Positions 36,547-46,011 of a stretch of DNA of 64,000 nucleotides are shown here, piece after piece. The stretch covers positions 268,409 to 332,408 of the forward strand of contig JAHDIK010000003.1 of the NCBI GenBank assembly GCA_020630795.1, read 5' to 3'. The notes beneath the pieces are model-generated. The model did not search any database. It worked only from the letters and a program-made list of their open reading frames with translations, and was not told where the DNA came from. The stretch comes from Colwellia sp. GTDB taxonomy: Bacteria; Pseudomonadota; Gammaproteobacteria; Enterobacterales; Alteromonadaceae. The translations under genes and the position numbers were made by a program. Numbering within the stretch: position 1 is the stretch's first letter; every line of letters starts with the position of its first letter.

Positions 36547-37074
36547 ATGAATAACTTAAATGCTATTAAACACCTTAACACGGTATCGCCAGAACAAGCG
36601 CAGCATTTGTTTATGCAGTGTTGTACATCGTCTTTATGGGTTAAACAGCTAGTATTAACAATGCCTTTTATAGACTACGATAACTTATTACAGGTTGCAG
36701 ATGATGCATGGCGTAGCCTGTCGGAAAATGATTACCTAGAGGCGTTTGACGGTCACCCCAAAATTGGAAACGTTAATAGCCTTCGCGAAAAATATGCTAA
36801 CACCAAAGCGTTAGCTAGTGGCGAGCAGAATGCAGTAAACCATGCATCGGAAGCTACGTTAAATGCATTAGCGCAAGGGAATGAAGCTTACGAGAAAAAA
36901 TTTGGTTTTATTTTTATTGTGTGTGCAACAGGTAAAAGCGCTGACGAAATGCTTGAGTTACTGCAATCAAGGTTACCAAACGACCGTGATACCGAATTAG
37001 CTAATGCTGCGGAAGAACAACGAAAAATATTTCATTTGAGAATAGCTAAAATGCTGGAGAGTTTTCATGAGTAA
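36547..37074 (+). CDS. uraD: OHCU decarboxylase
   Basis: The 175-residue protein carries the FDGHPKIGN motif (catalytic His near residue 65) and the C-terminal RLPNDRDTELANAAEEQRKI segment of the UraD family. It decarboxylates 2-oxo-4-hydroxy-4-carboxy-5-ureidoimidazoline to S-allantoin. It starts one base after the allantoicase stop and overlaps uraH by 8 nt. Confidence 0.94.
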   Translation: MNNLNAIKHLNTVSPEQAQHLFMQCCTSSLWVKQLVLTMPFIDYDNLLQVADDAWRSLSENDYLEAFDGHPKIGNVNSLREKYANTKALASGEQNAVNHASEATLNALAQGNEAYEKKFGFIFIVCATGKSADEMLELLQSRLPNDRDTELANAAEEQRKIFHLRIAKMLESFHE

Positions 37075-37447
37075 TGCGTCATCCAATCCATCCGTTAGCC
37101 AAATAACCACCCATGTTTTAGATACAACTAAAGGCTTACCCGCACAATATGTACCTATTACTTTGTACCAGCAGATTGAAGAAGCCGCGAGTTTTTCATG
37201 GAAGCTGCTAGCAAATGGTAAAACTAATGAAGACGGTCGTATTGCTAGTTTATTAGATCCAAGTGTTAAGTTGCCTGCTGGCGTTTATCGTATGCACTTC
37301 GATACGCAGCATTACTTTAAGCTTAATAGTGAAAAGGGCTTTTACCCATATGTAGACATTGTTTTTGAATTGGATGATTCAGGCCAACACTATCATATAC
37401 CTTTGCTACTAACTGCTTATGGTTACTCAACATATAGAGGCAGCTAA
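37067..37447 (+). CDS. uraH: 5-hydroxyisourate hydrolase
   Basis: The 126-residue transthyretin-like protein has the N-terminal THVLDTTKGLPAQ motif and ends in the diagnostic C-terminal YRGS. It hydrolyses 5-hydroxyisourate to OHCU, the step between PuuD and UraD. It has no signal peptide, so it is cytoplasmic. Confidence 0.95.
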   Translation: MSNASSNPSVSQITTHVLDTTKGLPAQYVPITLYQQIEEAASFSWKLLANGKTNEDGRIASLLDPSVKLPAGVYRMHFDTQHYFKLNSEKGFYPYVDIVFELDDSGQHYHIPLLLTAYGYSTYRGS

Positions 37448-37450
37448 CAA

Positions 37451-38017
37451 ATGGATAAGGTTTCCTTAGTGGAAGATGCGCTTAAATATATAACGCCCAA
37501 CGTGTTAACACAGAGTGCGTTTGCACCTTTTGGTGATGTTATTGAAGTAGATAAATCGAGAAAGCATTTTTCGATTAACGATGGCTATACTGAGCGTTTT
37601 CATGACTTAGCAACAATAGATACCGATGAAAACAATGGTAGAACGTTGGTAAATATTTTTAGAACTACACCGTTGCCAACGCCTATTGCCATCAAAATGA
37701 TGGAAAGACATCCATTGTCTAGCCAAGCATTTATTCCACTGGGAAACGAGCCTTATTTAGTTGTTGTCGCACCCGCTGGAGAGTTTAACGAGACTCATAT
37801 AGAAATATTTATCGCAAGTAGTAATCAAGGTGTTAATTATCATAAAGGTACATGGCATCACTACTGTTTAGCATTGAATGACGTTAGTGATTTTTTGGTT
37901 GTAGATAGAGGTGGGAAAGGTGACAACTGCGACGTTGTTACTCTTGATGGCTCAATGGTTATTGATCTTTCAAAGCTGTCAATAACAACGAATACAACGA
38001 TAGAAAACAAAGAGTAA
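37451..38017 (+). CDS. allA: Ureidoglycolate lyase
   Basis: The 188-residue cupin-like protein shows the AllA features: LTQSAFAPFGDVIE, a conserved HPLSSQAFIPL segment, and YHKGTWHHYCLAL with the metal/substrate-binding His residues. It splits ureidoglycolate into glyoxylate and urea. Glyoxylate is then consumed by the malate synthase encoded at the end of the same operon. Confidence 0.93.
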   Translation: MDKVSLVEDALKYITPNVLTQSAFAPFGDVIEVDKSRKHFSINDGYTERFHDLATIDTDENNGRTLVNIFRTTPLPTPIAIKMMERHPLSSQAFIPLGNEPYLVVVAPAGEFNETHIEIFIASSNQGVNYHKGTWHHYCLALNDVSDFLVVDRGGKGDNCDVVTLDGSMVIDLSKLSITTNTTIENKE

Positions 38018-38021
38018 CCTT

Positions 38022-39320
38022 ATGAAAAAAGCGTATCGTGGCGAACTTATTCATTTTATTGAAGATCCTTCAAAAGTCGCATTAGAAGACAGCTTTGAAT
38101 ATTTTGAAGACGCATTATTAGTGATAAATAATGGGTTGGTCGAACAAGTTGGCAGTGCGGAAAAACTGTTACCAACGTTAGCTTCAACCATTGACGTTAT
38201 TCATTATGAAGATGGCTTAATGATGCCGGGATTTATTGATACTCATGTGCATTATCCGCAAACCGAAATGATCGCGTCTTACGGTGAACAATTGCTTGAG
38301 TGGCTTGAAAATTACACGTTTCCAGCAGAACGAGAGTTTAGTAATGAGGCACACGGCAAAAGAGTTGCTGAATTCTTTTTGTCGCAATTACTTGAAGCTG
38401 GCACAACTACAGCGTTGGTTTTTGGAACGGTTCATAAAGAGTCAGTTGACGCGTTTTTTAAAGAAGCAGAAGCAAAAAACTTACGTATGATTTGTGGCAA
38501 AGTTCTGATGGATCAAAATTGTCCCGATTACCTTTCTGATACAGCCGAGTCAGGTTATTCAGAAAGCAAAGCTCTCATTGAAAAGTGGCACAACAAAGGT
38601 CGTTTGCAGTACGCAATCACGCCTCGTTTCGCACCAACGTGTTCTACCGAGCAACTTAACGCAGCAGGTAAATTACTTGCAGAGTATCCATCGGTTTATA
38701 TGCATACGCACTTATCGGAGAACGTAAACGAAATTGACTGGGTAAAGTCACTGTTTCCTGACAGTAAAAACTATTTAGACGTATACGATAAGAGTAAGTT
38801 ACTAAGTCGCCGCAGTGTTTTTGCTCACGGTGTTCATTTACATGACGCTGAATGTCAGCGATTAGCAGACACAGAGTCAGCCATTGCTTTTTGTCCTAGT
38901 TCTAATTTATTTCTTGGTAGTGGGTTATTTAATTTAAAACAAGCCGAGCAATTTAACGTAAATGTTGGAATGGGTTCAGATATTGGCGCAGGAACAACGT
39001 TTTCAATGCTAAGTACATTAAATGAAGCGTATAAAACCCAGCAATTGCGCAGAGACAAGTTAAGTCCATACAAATCTTTTTACCTTGCCACATTAGGTGG
39101 CGCAAGAGCATTAGATCTGGAAGGTACTATTGGTAACTTTGTGAAAGGAGCTGAGGCTGATTTTATTGTTATTGATACCAAGGCGACTCCGTTGATGGAA
39201 AGACGTATGCAGCATTGTAAAAACCTTATTGAAGAGCTTTTCATATTGAGTATGCTGGGTGACGAACGTCACATCAAAGCCACACATATTTTAGGTGAGC
39301 GCGTTACGTTCTCGTCATAA
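38022..39320 (+). CDS. guaD: Guanine deaminase
   Basis: The 432-residue amidohydrolase has DTHVHYPQTEMIASYG (zinc His pair), PRFAPTCS, MHTHLSENVNEIDWV, FAHGVHLHD and GSDIGAGTTFSM (catalytic Asp), all guanine deaminase signatures. It converts guanine to xanthine and ammonia, feeding XdhAB. It lies 4 nt after allA and 29 nt before puuD. Confidence 0.93.
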   Translation: MKKAYRGELIHFIEDPSKVALEDSFEYFEDALLVINNGLVEQVGSAEKLLPTLASTIDVIHYEDGLMMPGFIDTHVHYPQTEMIASYGEQLLEWLENYTFPAEREFSNEAHGKRVAEFFLSQLLEAGTTTALVFGTVHKESVDAFFKEAEAKNLRMICGKVLMDQNCPDYLSDTAESGYSESKALIEKWHNKGRLQYAITPRFAPTCSTEQLNAAGKLLAEYPSVYMHTHLSENVNEIDWVKSLFPDSKNYLDVYDKSKLLSRRSVFAHGVHLHDAECQRLADTESAIAFCPSSNLFLGSGLFNLKQAEQFNVNVGMGSDIGAGTTFSMLSTLNEAYKTQQLRRDKLSPYKSFYLATLGGARALDLEGTIGNFVKGAEADFIVIDTKATPLMERRMQHCKNLIEELFILSMLGDERHIKATHILGERVTFSS

Positions 39321-39349
39321 CAACGTTAAATAGGTTCAAAAGGTAAATT

Positions 39350-40552
39350 ATGGATCCGTATATTACTGAATGGTTAAATTTAATCATTCGTTTCGCTCAT
39401 CTTGTTACAGGCATCGCTTGGATTGGTGCTTCATTTTACTTTGTTTGGTTAGATAATCACTTACAAAAGCCGCCTGAATGGAAAAACGAAAAAGGTATTT
39501 CAGGCGACTTATGGGCAATTCATGGTGGTGGCTTTTATGAAGTGGCTAAATATAAACTTGCCCCTGAAAAAATGCCTAGCACTTTGCACTGGTTTAAATG
39601 GGAAGCTTACACCACATGGTTAACAGGTTTCTTATTGTTATCTCTTATGTTTTATGTGGGAGCAGAGTCTTATTTAATTGATAAGTCGATAGCGGATATT
39701 ACTCAATGGCAAGCTATCGCGCTTGGGCTAGGTTCTATTGTTATAGGTGTGGGGAGTTATGAAATATTGGTTCGAACCAAGCTGAAAGACCACGGCCTTA
39801 TTTTGGGTATTGTTCTTATTTTGCTCGCTACTGCATTATCTTATGGGCTAACACAGGTATTCAGTGCGAGAGGTGCTTATATGCACATGGGCGCGATTAT
39901 CGGAACTATTATGGCGGGTAATGTGTTTTTTGGCATTATGCCTTCTCAGCGTGCGTTGGTTAAAGCGGTAGAGCAAGGTACTAAGCCCGACGCTAAATAC
40001 GGTTTAAACGCAAAGTTGCGTTCAACTCACAATACGTACACTACGTTACCTATCTTATTTATCATGATCTCTAATCATTACCCAATGACCTATAACCACG
40101 GCGCTAACTGGCTTGTGCTCATTGCGATTATTTTTATTACTGCAGCTATTAGGCAGTATTTTGTATTACGTCATTTTGGAAAAAACAAACCTTTGATTTT
40201 TGTTGGAGCGTTAATCGCAACAGCATTGCTTGCCTACGTTATATCACCTCAAAAAATTGCATTTAGTGAAGCCGAGAAAAGTACGCAAGTTTCGCCTGAA
40301 AAGGTATCTGAAATTATTACAGCAAGATGTAATAGCTGTCACTCAGAAGCACCTACAGACAACATATTTACAGTAGCTCCTGCAGGTATTGTGTTTGACA
40401 ACATCGACACAATAAAACAATGGGCTCCGAGAATAAAGGCGCGCGTGATAGACGCGAAAGATATGCCTTTTATGAATAAAACACAAATGACGGATGAAGA
40501 ACGAAAAACGCTGGCGTTATGGATAAGCCAAAACGAGCAACACAACCCGTAA
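39350..40552 (+). CDS. puuD: Membrane urate hydroxylase with C-terminal cytochrome c domain
   Basis: The 400-residue protein has an N-terminal DUF989 membrane region of about eight helices (RFAHLVTGIAWIGASFYFVWLDNHL at the start) and a C-terminal c-type cytochrome with CNSCH at residues 327-331. PuuD oxidises urate to 5-hydroxyisourate and passes electrons to the respiratory chain instead of making hydrogen peroxide as soluble uricase does. It fills the only gap between XdhAB and UraH. Confidence 0.93.
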   Translation: MDPYITEWLNLIIRFAHLVTGIAWIGASFYFVWLDNHLQKPPEWKNEKGISGDLWAIHGGGFYEVAKYKLAPEKMPSTLHWFKWEAYTTWLTGFLLLSLMFYVGAESYLIDKSIADITQWQAIALGLGSIVIGVGSYEILVRTKLKDHGLILGIVLILLATALSYGLTQVFSARGAYMHMGAIIGTIMAGNVFFGIMPSQRALVKAVEQGTKPDAKYGLNAKLRSTHNTYTTLPILFIMISNHYPMTYNHGANWLVLIAIIFITAAIRQYFVLRHFGKNKPLIFVGALIATALLAYVISPQKIAFSEAEKSTQVSPEKVSEIITARCNSCHSEAPTDNIFTVAPAGIVFDNIDTIKQWAPRIKARVIDAKDMPFMNKTQMTDEERKTLALWISQNEQHNP

Positions 40553-40608
40553 CTATCAGTAAGGTGTACTACAATTGATTAATATTGGTAGTGCACGTAA
40601 GGTCGAAT

Positions 40609-42861
40609 ATGAAACATACACAACAATCTAACCAATACAGCTACCAAGCTATTCAAAATTATCAAGTACATCAAGCGTTGTATGACTTTGTTCAACAACG
40701 CGTGTTGCCTGGATTACCTATTAACAACGGGCAATTTTGGAACTACGTAAGTGATGTTCTTGATGAATTCATTCCCTCAAATAAGGCGTTGCTTAATAAG
40801 CGTGAGTCGTTTCAAGCTCAGATAGACGAATGGCATATAAATCACCAAGGTGAACGTTTTAACCAAGAATCGTACGAATGCTTTTTAAAAGAAATAGGTT
40901 ATTTACTTCCTGAGTGTGACGACTTTTCAATTACTACCAGAAATGTTGATGATGAAGTAGCCAAAATAGCAGCGCCACAGCTTGTTGTTCCGCTTATGAA
41001 TGCTCGTTTTGCGTTGAACGCAGCAAACGCGCGATGGGGCAGTTTGTATGATGCCTTATATGGAACCGATGTAATACCTGAAGACAACGGCGCTTCTTTC
41101 ACAAAAGCGTATAACCCAATACGTGGTGATTTAGTCATCGCGTATGGGCGAGACGTTTTAGATAAATCATTACCGCTAGTAAACGCAAGCCACAGTCATG
41201 TTACTTTGTACCAAGTAGTAGAAGGTATTCTAGTTATTCATCTTGAAAATGGTGACAAAACTTACCTTGAAGAACCGTATCAATTTATCGGCTATCAAGG
41301 AGACAAAAATAACCCTACAAGCATACTATGTAAAAATAATGGCTTACATATCGATATTCAGATAGATCCTAATCATGTTATTGGCAAAACTGATAAAGCC
41401 TTTATAAAAGATATTGTGTTGGAATCTGCACTTACAACTATACAAGATTGTGAAGATTCGATAGCCGCTGTAGACGCTCAAGACAAAGTTGACGTTTACA
41501 CTAATTGGTTAGGCTTAATGAAAGGAAATCTATCGGAAAAAATCGAGAAAGATGGAACAACCTTTATTCGCGAATTAAACCCTGATAGACGTTATATTTC
41601 AGCCGACTCAACTGATGACGACAAACCGAGTGAGTTGGTGTTATCGGGAAGAAGTTTACAATTTATACGAAACGTCGGGTTGTTAATGACAACCGATACA
41701 GTGTTAACGAATAACGGTGAAGAAGTTCCAGAAGGGATTATTGATGCCTTAGTAACTACGTTAATTGCAATGCACGACTTAGGAGGTTCATCAACATTTA
41801 AAAATTCTCCTAAAAAGAGTATTTACATTGTAAAACCTAAAATGCATGGTCCTGAAGAAGTGCAATTTAGTAATGATTTGTTTTCGCGTATCGAAAACTT
41901 ATATCAACTCGAAGAAAACACAATAAAAATGGGGATTATGGATGAAGAGCGCAGAACATCTATCAACTTAAAGTCATGTATTTATGCTGCTAAAAATAGA
42001 GTGGCGTTCATTAATACGGGCTTTTTAGATAGAACGGGCGACGAAATTCATACCAGCATGCACGCTGGGCCAATGGCTCGTAAAGAATTAATGAAACACG
42101 AAAGCTGGATTACCGCCTACGAAAAGCGCAATGTACAAATAGGGCTAGAAGCAGGGTTTCAAGGTAAAGCTCAAATAGGTAAGGGCATGTGGGCTACGCC
42201 AGATGAAATGGCGTTAATGATGGAAACTAAAAGTGGTCACCCAATGTCAGGAGCTAATTGTGCTTGGGTTCCATCTCCAACTGCTGCCACCTTACACGCT
42301 ATTCACTACCATCAACACAACGTAAACAAAATACAAACAAACTTGTTAAATGCCTTACATCACGCCGATGAAGTTGATTCAGAAGTAAGTGAAATTGATG
42401 AAAGCCTACGCGGTTTATTAACGATTCCTGTTTTAAAAAACAGCGAGCAACTAACGAGTAACGACATACAACAAGAACTTGATAATAATGTTCAAGGCTT
42501 ATTGGGTTATGTTGTTAAATGGATAGATCAAGGTATAGGTTGTTCTAAAGTGCCCGATATTAATAATATTGGCAGAATGGAAGATCGTGCGACGTTACGT
42601 ATATCGAGCCAACACATATGTAACTGGCTGCATCATCAACTATTAACACCTGAACAGGTAAACGAATCGATGGTTCGCATGGCAAAGGTAGTTGACGAAC
42701 AAAACAAGTTTGATAATCAATATGAACCGATGAGTGACCAACTTGACTCAAGTATTGCATTTAATGCAGCGAAGGCACTTATTTTTGAGGGTAAAAGTCA
42801 GCCTAGCGGCTACACAGAACCGTTACTGCATTCGATGCGTCGAGATAAAAAAAAGCAGTAA
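40609..42861 (+). CDS. glcB: Malate synthase G
   Basis: The ATG at 40609 has AAGG 6 nt upstream and is preferred to an in-frame TTG at 40585. The 750 residues are somewhat longer than the roughly 720 usual for the family. Signatures include VVPLMNARFALNAANARWGSLYDALYGTD, GRSLQFIRNVG, GIMDEERRTS and the C-terminal GIGCSKVPDINNIGRMEDRATLRISSQH region. It condenses glyoxylate with acetyl-CoA to malate, disposing of glyoxylate from ureidoglycolate. Its inclusion in the purine operon shows that purines serve as carbon source too. Confidence 0.94.
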   Translation: MKHTQQSNQYSYQAIQNYQVHQALYDFVQQRVLPGLPINNGQFWNYVSDVLDEFIPSNKALLNKRESFQAQIDEWHINHQGERFNQESYECFLKEIGYLLPECDDFSITTRNVDDEVAKIAAPQLVVPLMNARFALNAANARWGSLYDALYGTDVIPEDNGASFTKAYNPIRGDLVIAYGRDVLDKSLPLVNASHSHVTLYQVVEGILVIHLENGDKTYLEEPYQFIGYQGDKNNPTSILCKNNGLHIDIQIDPNHVIGKTDKAFIKDIVLESALTTIQDCEDSIAAVDAQDKVDVYTNWLGLMKGNLSEKIEKDGTTFIRELNPDRRYISADSTDDDKPSELVLSGRSLQFIRNVGLLMTTDTVLTNNGEEVPEGIIDALVTTLIAMHDLGGSSTFKNSPKKSIYIVKPKMHGPEEVQFSNDLFSRIENLYQLEENTIKMGIMDEERRTSINLKSCIYAAKNRVAFINTGFLDRTGDEIHTSMHAGPMARKELMKHESWITAYEKRNVQIGLEAGFQGKAQIGKGMWATPDEMALMMETKSGHPMSGANCAWVPSPTAATLHAIHYHQHNVNKIQTNLLNALHHADEVDSEVSEIDESLRGLLTIPVLKNSEQLTSNDIQQELDNNVQGLLGYVVKWIDQGIGCSKVPDINNIGRMEDRATLRISSQHICNWLHHQLLTPEQVNESMVRMAKVVDEQNKFDNQYEPMSDQLDSSIAFNAAKALIFEGKSQPSGYTEPLLHSMRRDKKKQ

Positions 42862-43082
42862 AAAGTAGATGTTGGTAACTTTTTAACATAACACATTACG
42901 GTTAGTACACGCGCTGTACAATAACTTTGTATATGGCTGGTTATCCGTTAAAAATGATGTAATACAACGCTATTTATTTATAAACGATTGTTTTAGGATA
43001 TACCAAACGGCGTTGTTATCTCGTGAGTTTTTCGGGTAAATTGTGTTGTGCGTAAATAATAAAAACTAAAAGAGGGTCGTAG

Positions 43083-43712
43083 GTGGCAGGTAAAAATGTA
43101 GTTGACGGTAATGTTCGCAAAAAAAATAAAAGCCTAATCTTAAATGCTGCTAAAAGTGAATTTGTTATTCATGGCTTCGATGGTGCATCAATCAAGCGTA
43201 TTGCAGAAAGAGCTGGTATACCCAGAGCCAACATTCACTATTATTTTGCAGACAAAACTGACTTGTATCAGCAATTATTAGATGGAATTTTGGAGGTTTG
43301 GAACAGTAGTTATGACACTCTTAATGCCAAAGACGATGCAAAAACAGCATTAACCGCTTACATCCGTGCAAAAGTCATGTATTCGAAAGAAGATCCTGAG
43401 TCATCACGTATTTTTGCTAGCGAAATTATTCATGGCGCTCCCGTTTTAAAATCTTACCTTTCTAGCGACTATAAGTCTTGGGTTCAAGAAAAAGTAGCCG
43501 TAATACAATCGTGGGTAGACAAAGGACAAATGGACCCGATTAACCCGTATCACCTGTTATTCTTAATTTGGGGCGCTACTCAGCATTATGCTGATTTTAG
43601 TGTTCAAGTTGTGGCCGCGATGAATACGCCTAAAATGACTGAACAAGATTATGAAGAGGTTGTGCAATCGCTCACACAGTTAATTCTTAAAGGTGTTGGT
43701 ATCGCCATATAG
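43083..43712 (+). CDS. RutR-like TetR-family regulator
   Basis: The 209-residue protein starts at a GTG with an AGAGGG ribosome-binding site. The N-terminal helix-turn-helix contains FVIHGFDGASIKRIAERAGIPRANIHYYFADK. The C-terminal domain closely resembles E. coli RutR: ILEVWN, YIRAKVMYSKEDPESSRIF, GAPVL, and LIWGATQHYADFSVQV. RutR responds to uracil/thymine and controls pyrimidine and purine catabolism. Its position just after the purine operon and the RutR-box-like palindrome at 29189 suggest that it represses that operon; the effector is unknown. Confidence 0.88.
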   Translation: MAGKNVVDGNVRKKNKSLILNAAKSEFVIHGFDGASIKRIAERAGIPRANIHYYFADKTDLYQQLLDGILEVWNSSYDTLNAKDDAKTALTAYIRAKVMYSKEDPESSRIFASEIIHGAPVLKSYLSSDYKSWVQEKVAVIQSWVDKGQMDPINPYHLLFLIWGATQHYADFSVQVVAAMNTPKMTEQDYEEVVQSLTQLILKGVGIAI

Positions 43713-43841
43713 TGCTTTTATGGCGCTAACCTACCGATTTTATGAGATTTATTCTCATTTTTTTGGTAAAGTTTACATATGAAGGTATCGTTAACATTTT
43801 CGGCAGTACAAGTAAGGTATTGCTAATTAGGTAGTTGATCA

Positions 43842-44876
43842 ATGTCTAAGCCAAAAAGAGCCAGAATTCAAGACGTAGCCACTCGTGCTGGCGTTTCAAA
43901 TATGACCGTATCGCGTGTGCTCAACCAAGACACGAAAGTGAGCGATGCCAAGAAAAGGCTTGTACTTGAAGCGGTAGAAGCGCTTAACTACCGCCCAAAT
44001 GTGTCGGCAAGACGCTTGGCAAGTAACAAATCATTTTTCTTAGGCTTACTTTATTTTGATACAGATACTTCGTATGTGAGTAAATTTTTACTGCGAGGTT
44101 TAAAAAGCTGTAGGGCGAGTGGACATCACTTAGTTGCCGATGAAATAGATGACAATTTAGAGCGTTCAATTGAATCTGTGAAAGAGCTTATCGAAGTAAC
44201 ACAAGTAGACGGCGTAATATTACTCCCGCCCGTTTGTGATATGCCAGAAGTGCTAGACGCGTTGCAAAACGCTAATGTTCCATTTGTTCGTATTGCCCCA
44301 GATTCACAATTAACCTTATCGCCGTATGTATGTATTGATGAGTACCAAGCCGGATTCGATATTACTGAGCTATTAATCAAGCAAGGCCACAAAAAAATTG
44401 GTCATATTATTGGTAACCCTAACCAAGGTGCTAGTCGTTTACGATACCAAGGTTATTTAGATGCGCTTCGTTCTCATCAGATAAACGTACCACCAGAATA
44501 TATCGAACAAGGTTACTTCTCGTACGATTCAGGATTAACAGCTGCTAAAAAAATACTCGAGTTAGACGATAAACCTACAGCTATTTTTGCGAGTAACGAT
44601 GAAATGGCGGCTGCGACTATCGCTGCAGCTCATATGAAGCACCTTTCTGTACCTAGCCAACTCTCGGTAGCTGGGTTTGATGATGCTCATCTTGCAACAA
44701 CTATATCGCCGCACCTAACAACCATTCGTCAGCCTATTCAAGGAATGGCAGAGCTCGCAATCTCAATTCTTACCTCTGGTAAGCATTCTGAAATATCTAA
44801 AAACAGTGTGAATGATTTTCGTCATGTTTTAGATTTTGAGATTATAGAACGTGGTTCTACGGCTGTAGTGGAATAG
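43842..44876 (+). CDS. LacI-family regulator, probable XylR-type regulator
   Basis: The 344-residue protein has the LacI helix-turn-helix RIQDVATRAGVSNMTVSRVLNQD (residues 6-28) with hinge YRPNVSARRLAS, then a periplasmic-binding-like sensor domain with GHKKIGHIIGN, FASNDEMAAA and TTIRQPIQGMAELA. It is convergent to the xylose operon. The perfect LacI-type palindrome before xylB at 53869 is the likely operator. Other sugar loci outside the window could also be targets, so the assignment to xylose rests on position. Confidence 0.85.
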   Translation: MSKPKRARIQDVATRAGVSNMTVSRVLNQDTKVSDAKKRLVLEAVEALNYRPNVSARRLASNKSFFLGLLYFDTDTSYVSKFLLRGLKSCRASGHHLVADEIDDNLERSIESVKELIEVTQVDGVILLPPVCDMPEVLDALQNANVPFVRIAPDSQLTLSPYVCIDEYQAGFDITELLIKQGHKKIGHIIGNPNQGASRLRYQGYLDALRSHQINVPPEYIEQGYFSYDSGLTAAKKILELDDKPTAIFASNDEMAAATIAAAHMKHLSVPSQLSVAGFDDAHLATTISPHLTTIRQPIQGMAELAISILTSGKHSEISKNSVNDFRHVLDFEIIERGSTAVVE

Positions 44877-44903
44877 ACTTTTACTTACCGTTTTGTTTTT
44901 ATT

Positions 44904-44931
44904 AAAAAGCCAGACATATGTCTGGCTTTTT
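44904..44931. terminator. Bidirectional terminator, perfect 28-nt palindrome
   Basis: AAAAAGCCAGACAT is followed directly by its reverse complement; the stem closes with a minimal loop and serves the LacI gene and the convergent galM gene. Confidence 0.88.
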
Positions 44932-44964
44932 AATGTATATCTGTTTTTCCTTGTTTTTGCGTTG

Positions 44965-45960
44965 CTACTTTACAAGCGCATAAACAATTTTTACATCTAG
45001 AGGATTATTCGGTCCTGTAAACTCGAATGGGAAGTCAGGCTTGTTTGGGCTATCAGGGAAAAACTGAGGTTCTAAACAAATACCTTGAAATGGTGTAAAA
45101 GGCGCTTCTAAATAACGAGCAGTGTATATTTGTAAGCCAGGTAAATTAGCAGATACATGAAGTGCTAACGATTCGTCAGGGCTAGTAAGAACAGCTTGTT
45201 TATTACATGTGTTTTCTTGATGAGAAACATAACCATGGTTATCAATAACAAAGTTATCATCAATGTCGTCTTGTCCAATCGCCATCGATAAAGTTCTATT
45301 CTCTCTAAAATCTAATGCTGTGTTGTTAACTGATTTGATTTCGCCTGTTGGAATACCTGCATCATCTTTAACCGTGTAATTCGCAGCATTAATTTGTAAT
45401 TGATGTGATTGCGAGTCGTTTTTCATTCCAGCTAAATTAAAGTACGGGTGCGAGGTAGGGCCTATAGCTGTTAATTGTTCGCTCGTTAATTTTCCTGAAA
45501 TAATACATTCGCTATTCTCAGTTAGTTCGTAGGTTATTTCTGAGTGAATAGGGCCTGGGTAACCATTGAACCCATCTTCTAGGTCACAAACCAACGTTAC
45601 AGAATGAGGTGTTTTGTTTTTACATTGCCAAAACTGCTGGCCAAACGCTTGAGGGCCACCATGCAGTTGGTTCACACCTTCATTGGCTGAAAGGTTGTGT
45701 TGTGTGCCATTAACCGTAAACTTTGCACCACCAACTCTATTGGCAAAAGGCCCAACAATAGCACCTAAAAAGGCGCCATCGTTGAGGTAATCGTTAATGT
45801 TGTCGAACCCGAGGATAATATTTCGAGATTCACCGTTAACTGTTGTATGCCATTGAGCCATTCTGGCTCCATAGTTACAAATAACCAGTTCATCACCTTG
45901 ATTGTTCTTAAGTTGATACGTTTCCATACGGTCGGTGTTACTCAAATTATTATCACTCAT
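44965..45960 (-). CDS. galM: Aldose 1-epimerase
   Basis: The 331-residue protein has the GalM signatures NRVGGAKF, the catalytic His region TSHPYFNLAG and the catalytic Glu in GICLEPQFFPDSPN. It interconverts alpha and beta anomers of aldoses. It is last of the minus-strand run tkt-pgi-galM, so in this setting it most likely mutarotates xylose or glucose for the isomerase steps. Confidence 0.92.
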   Translation of the reverse strand: MSDNNLSNTDRMETYQLKNNQGDELVICNYGARMAQWHTTVNGESRNIILGFDNINDYLNDGAFLGAIVGPFANRVGGAKFTVNGTQHNLSANEGVNQLHGGPQAFGQQFWQCKNKTPHSVTLVCDLEDGFNGYPGPIHSEITYELTENSECIISGKLTSEQLTAIGPTSHPYFNLAGMKNDSQSHQLQINAANYTVKDDAGIPTGEIKSVNNTALDFRENRTLSMAIGQDDIDDNFVIDNHGYVSHQENTCNKQAVLTSPDESLALHVSANLPGLQIYTARYLEAPFTPFQGICLEPQFFPDSPNKPDFPFEFTGPNNPLDVKIVYALVK

Positions 45961-46011
45961 TGATTTTTATTCACTTACTTAACGTTTATATCTAAAAGTT
46001 GTACCTAGCAG

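Noticed and set aside
42905..42919. GTACA-CGCGC-TGTAC inverted repeat upstream of the RutR-like gene as its operator
   Set aside because: Arms of only 5 bp, no resemblance to the RutR box, and not repeated at the xdhA promoter.
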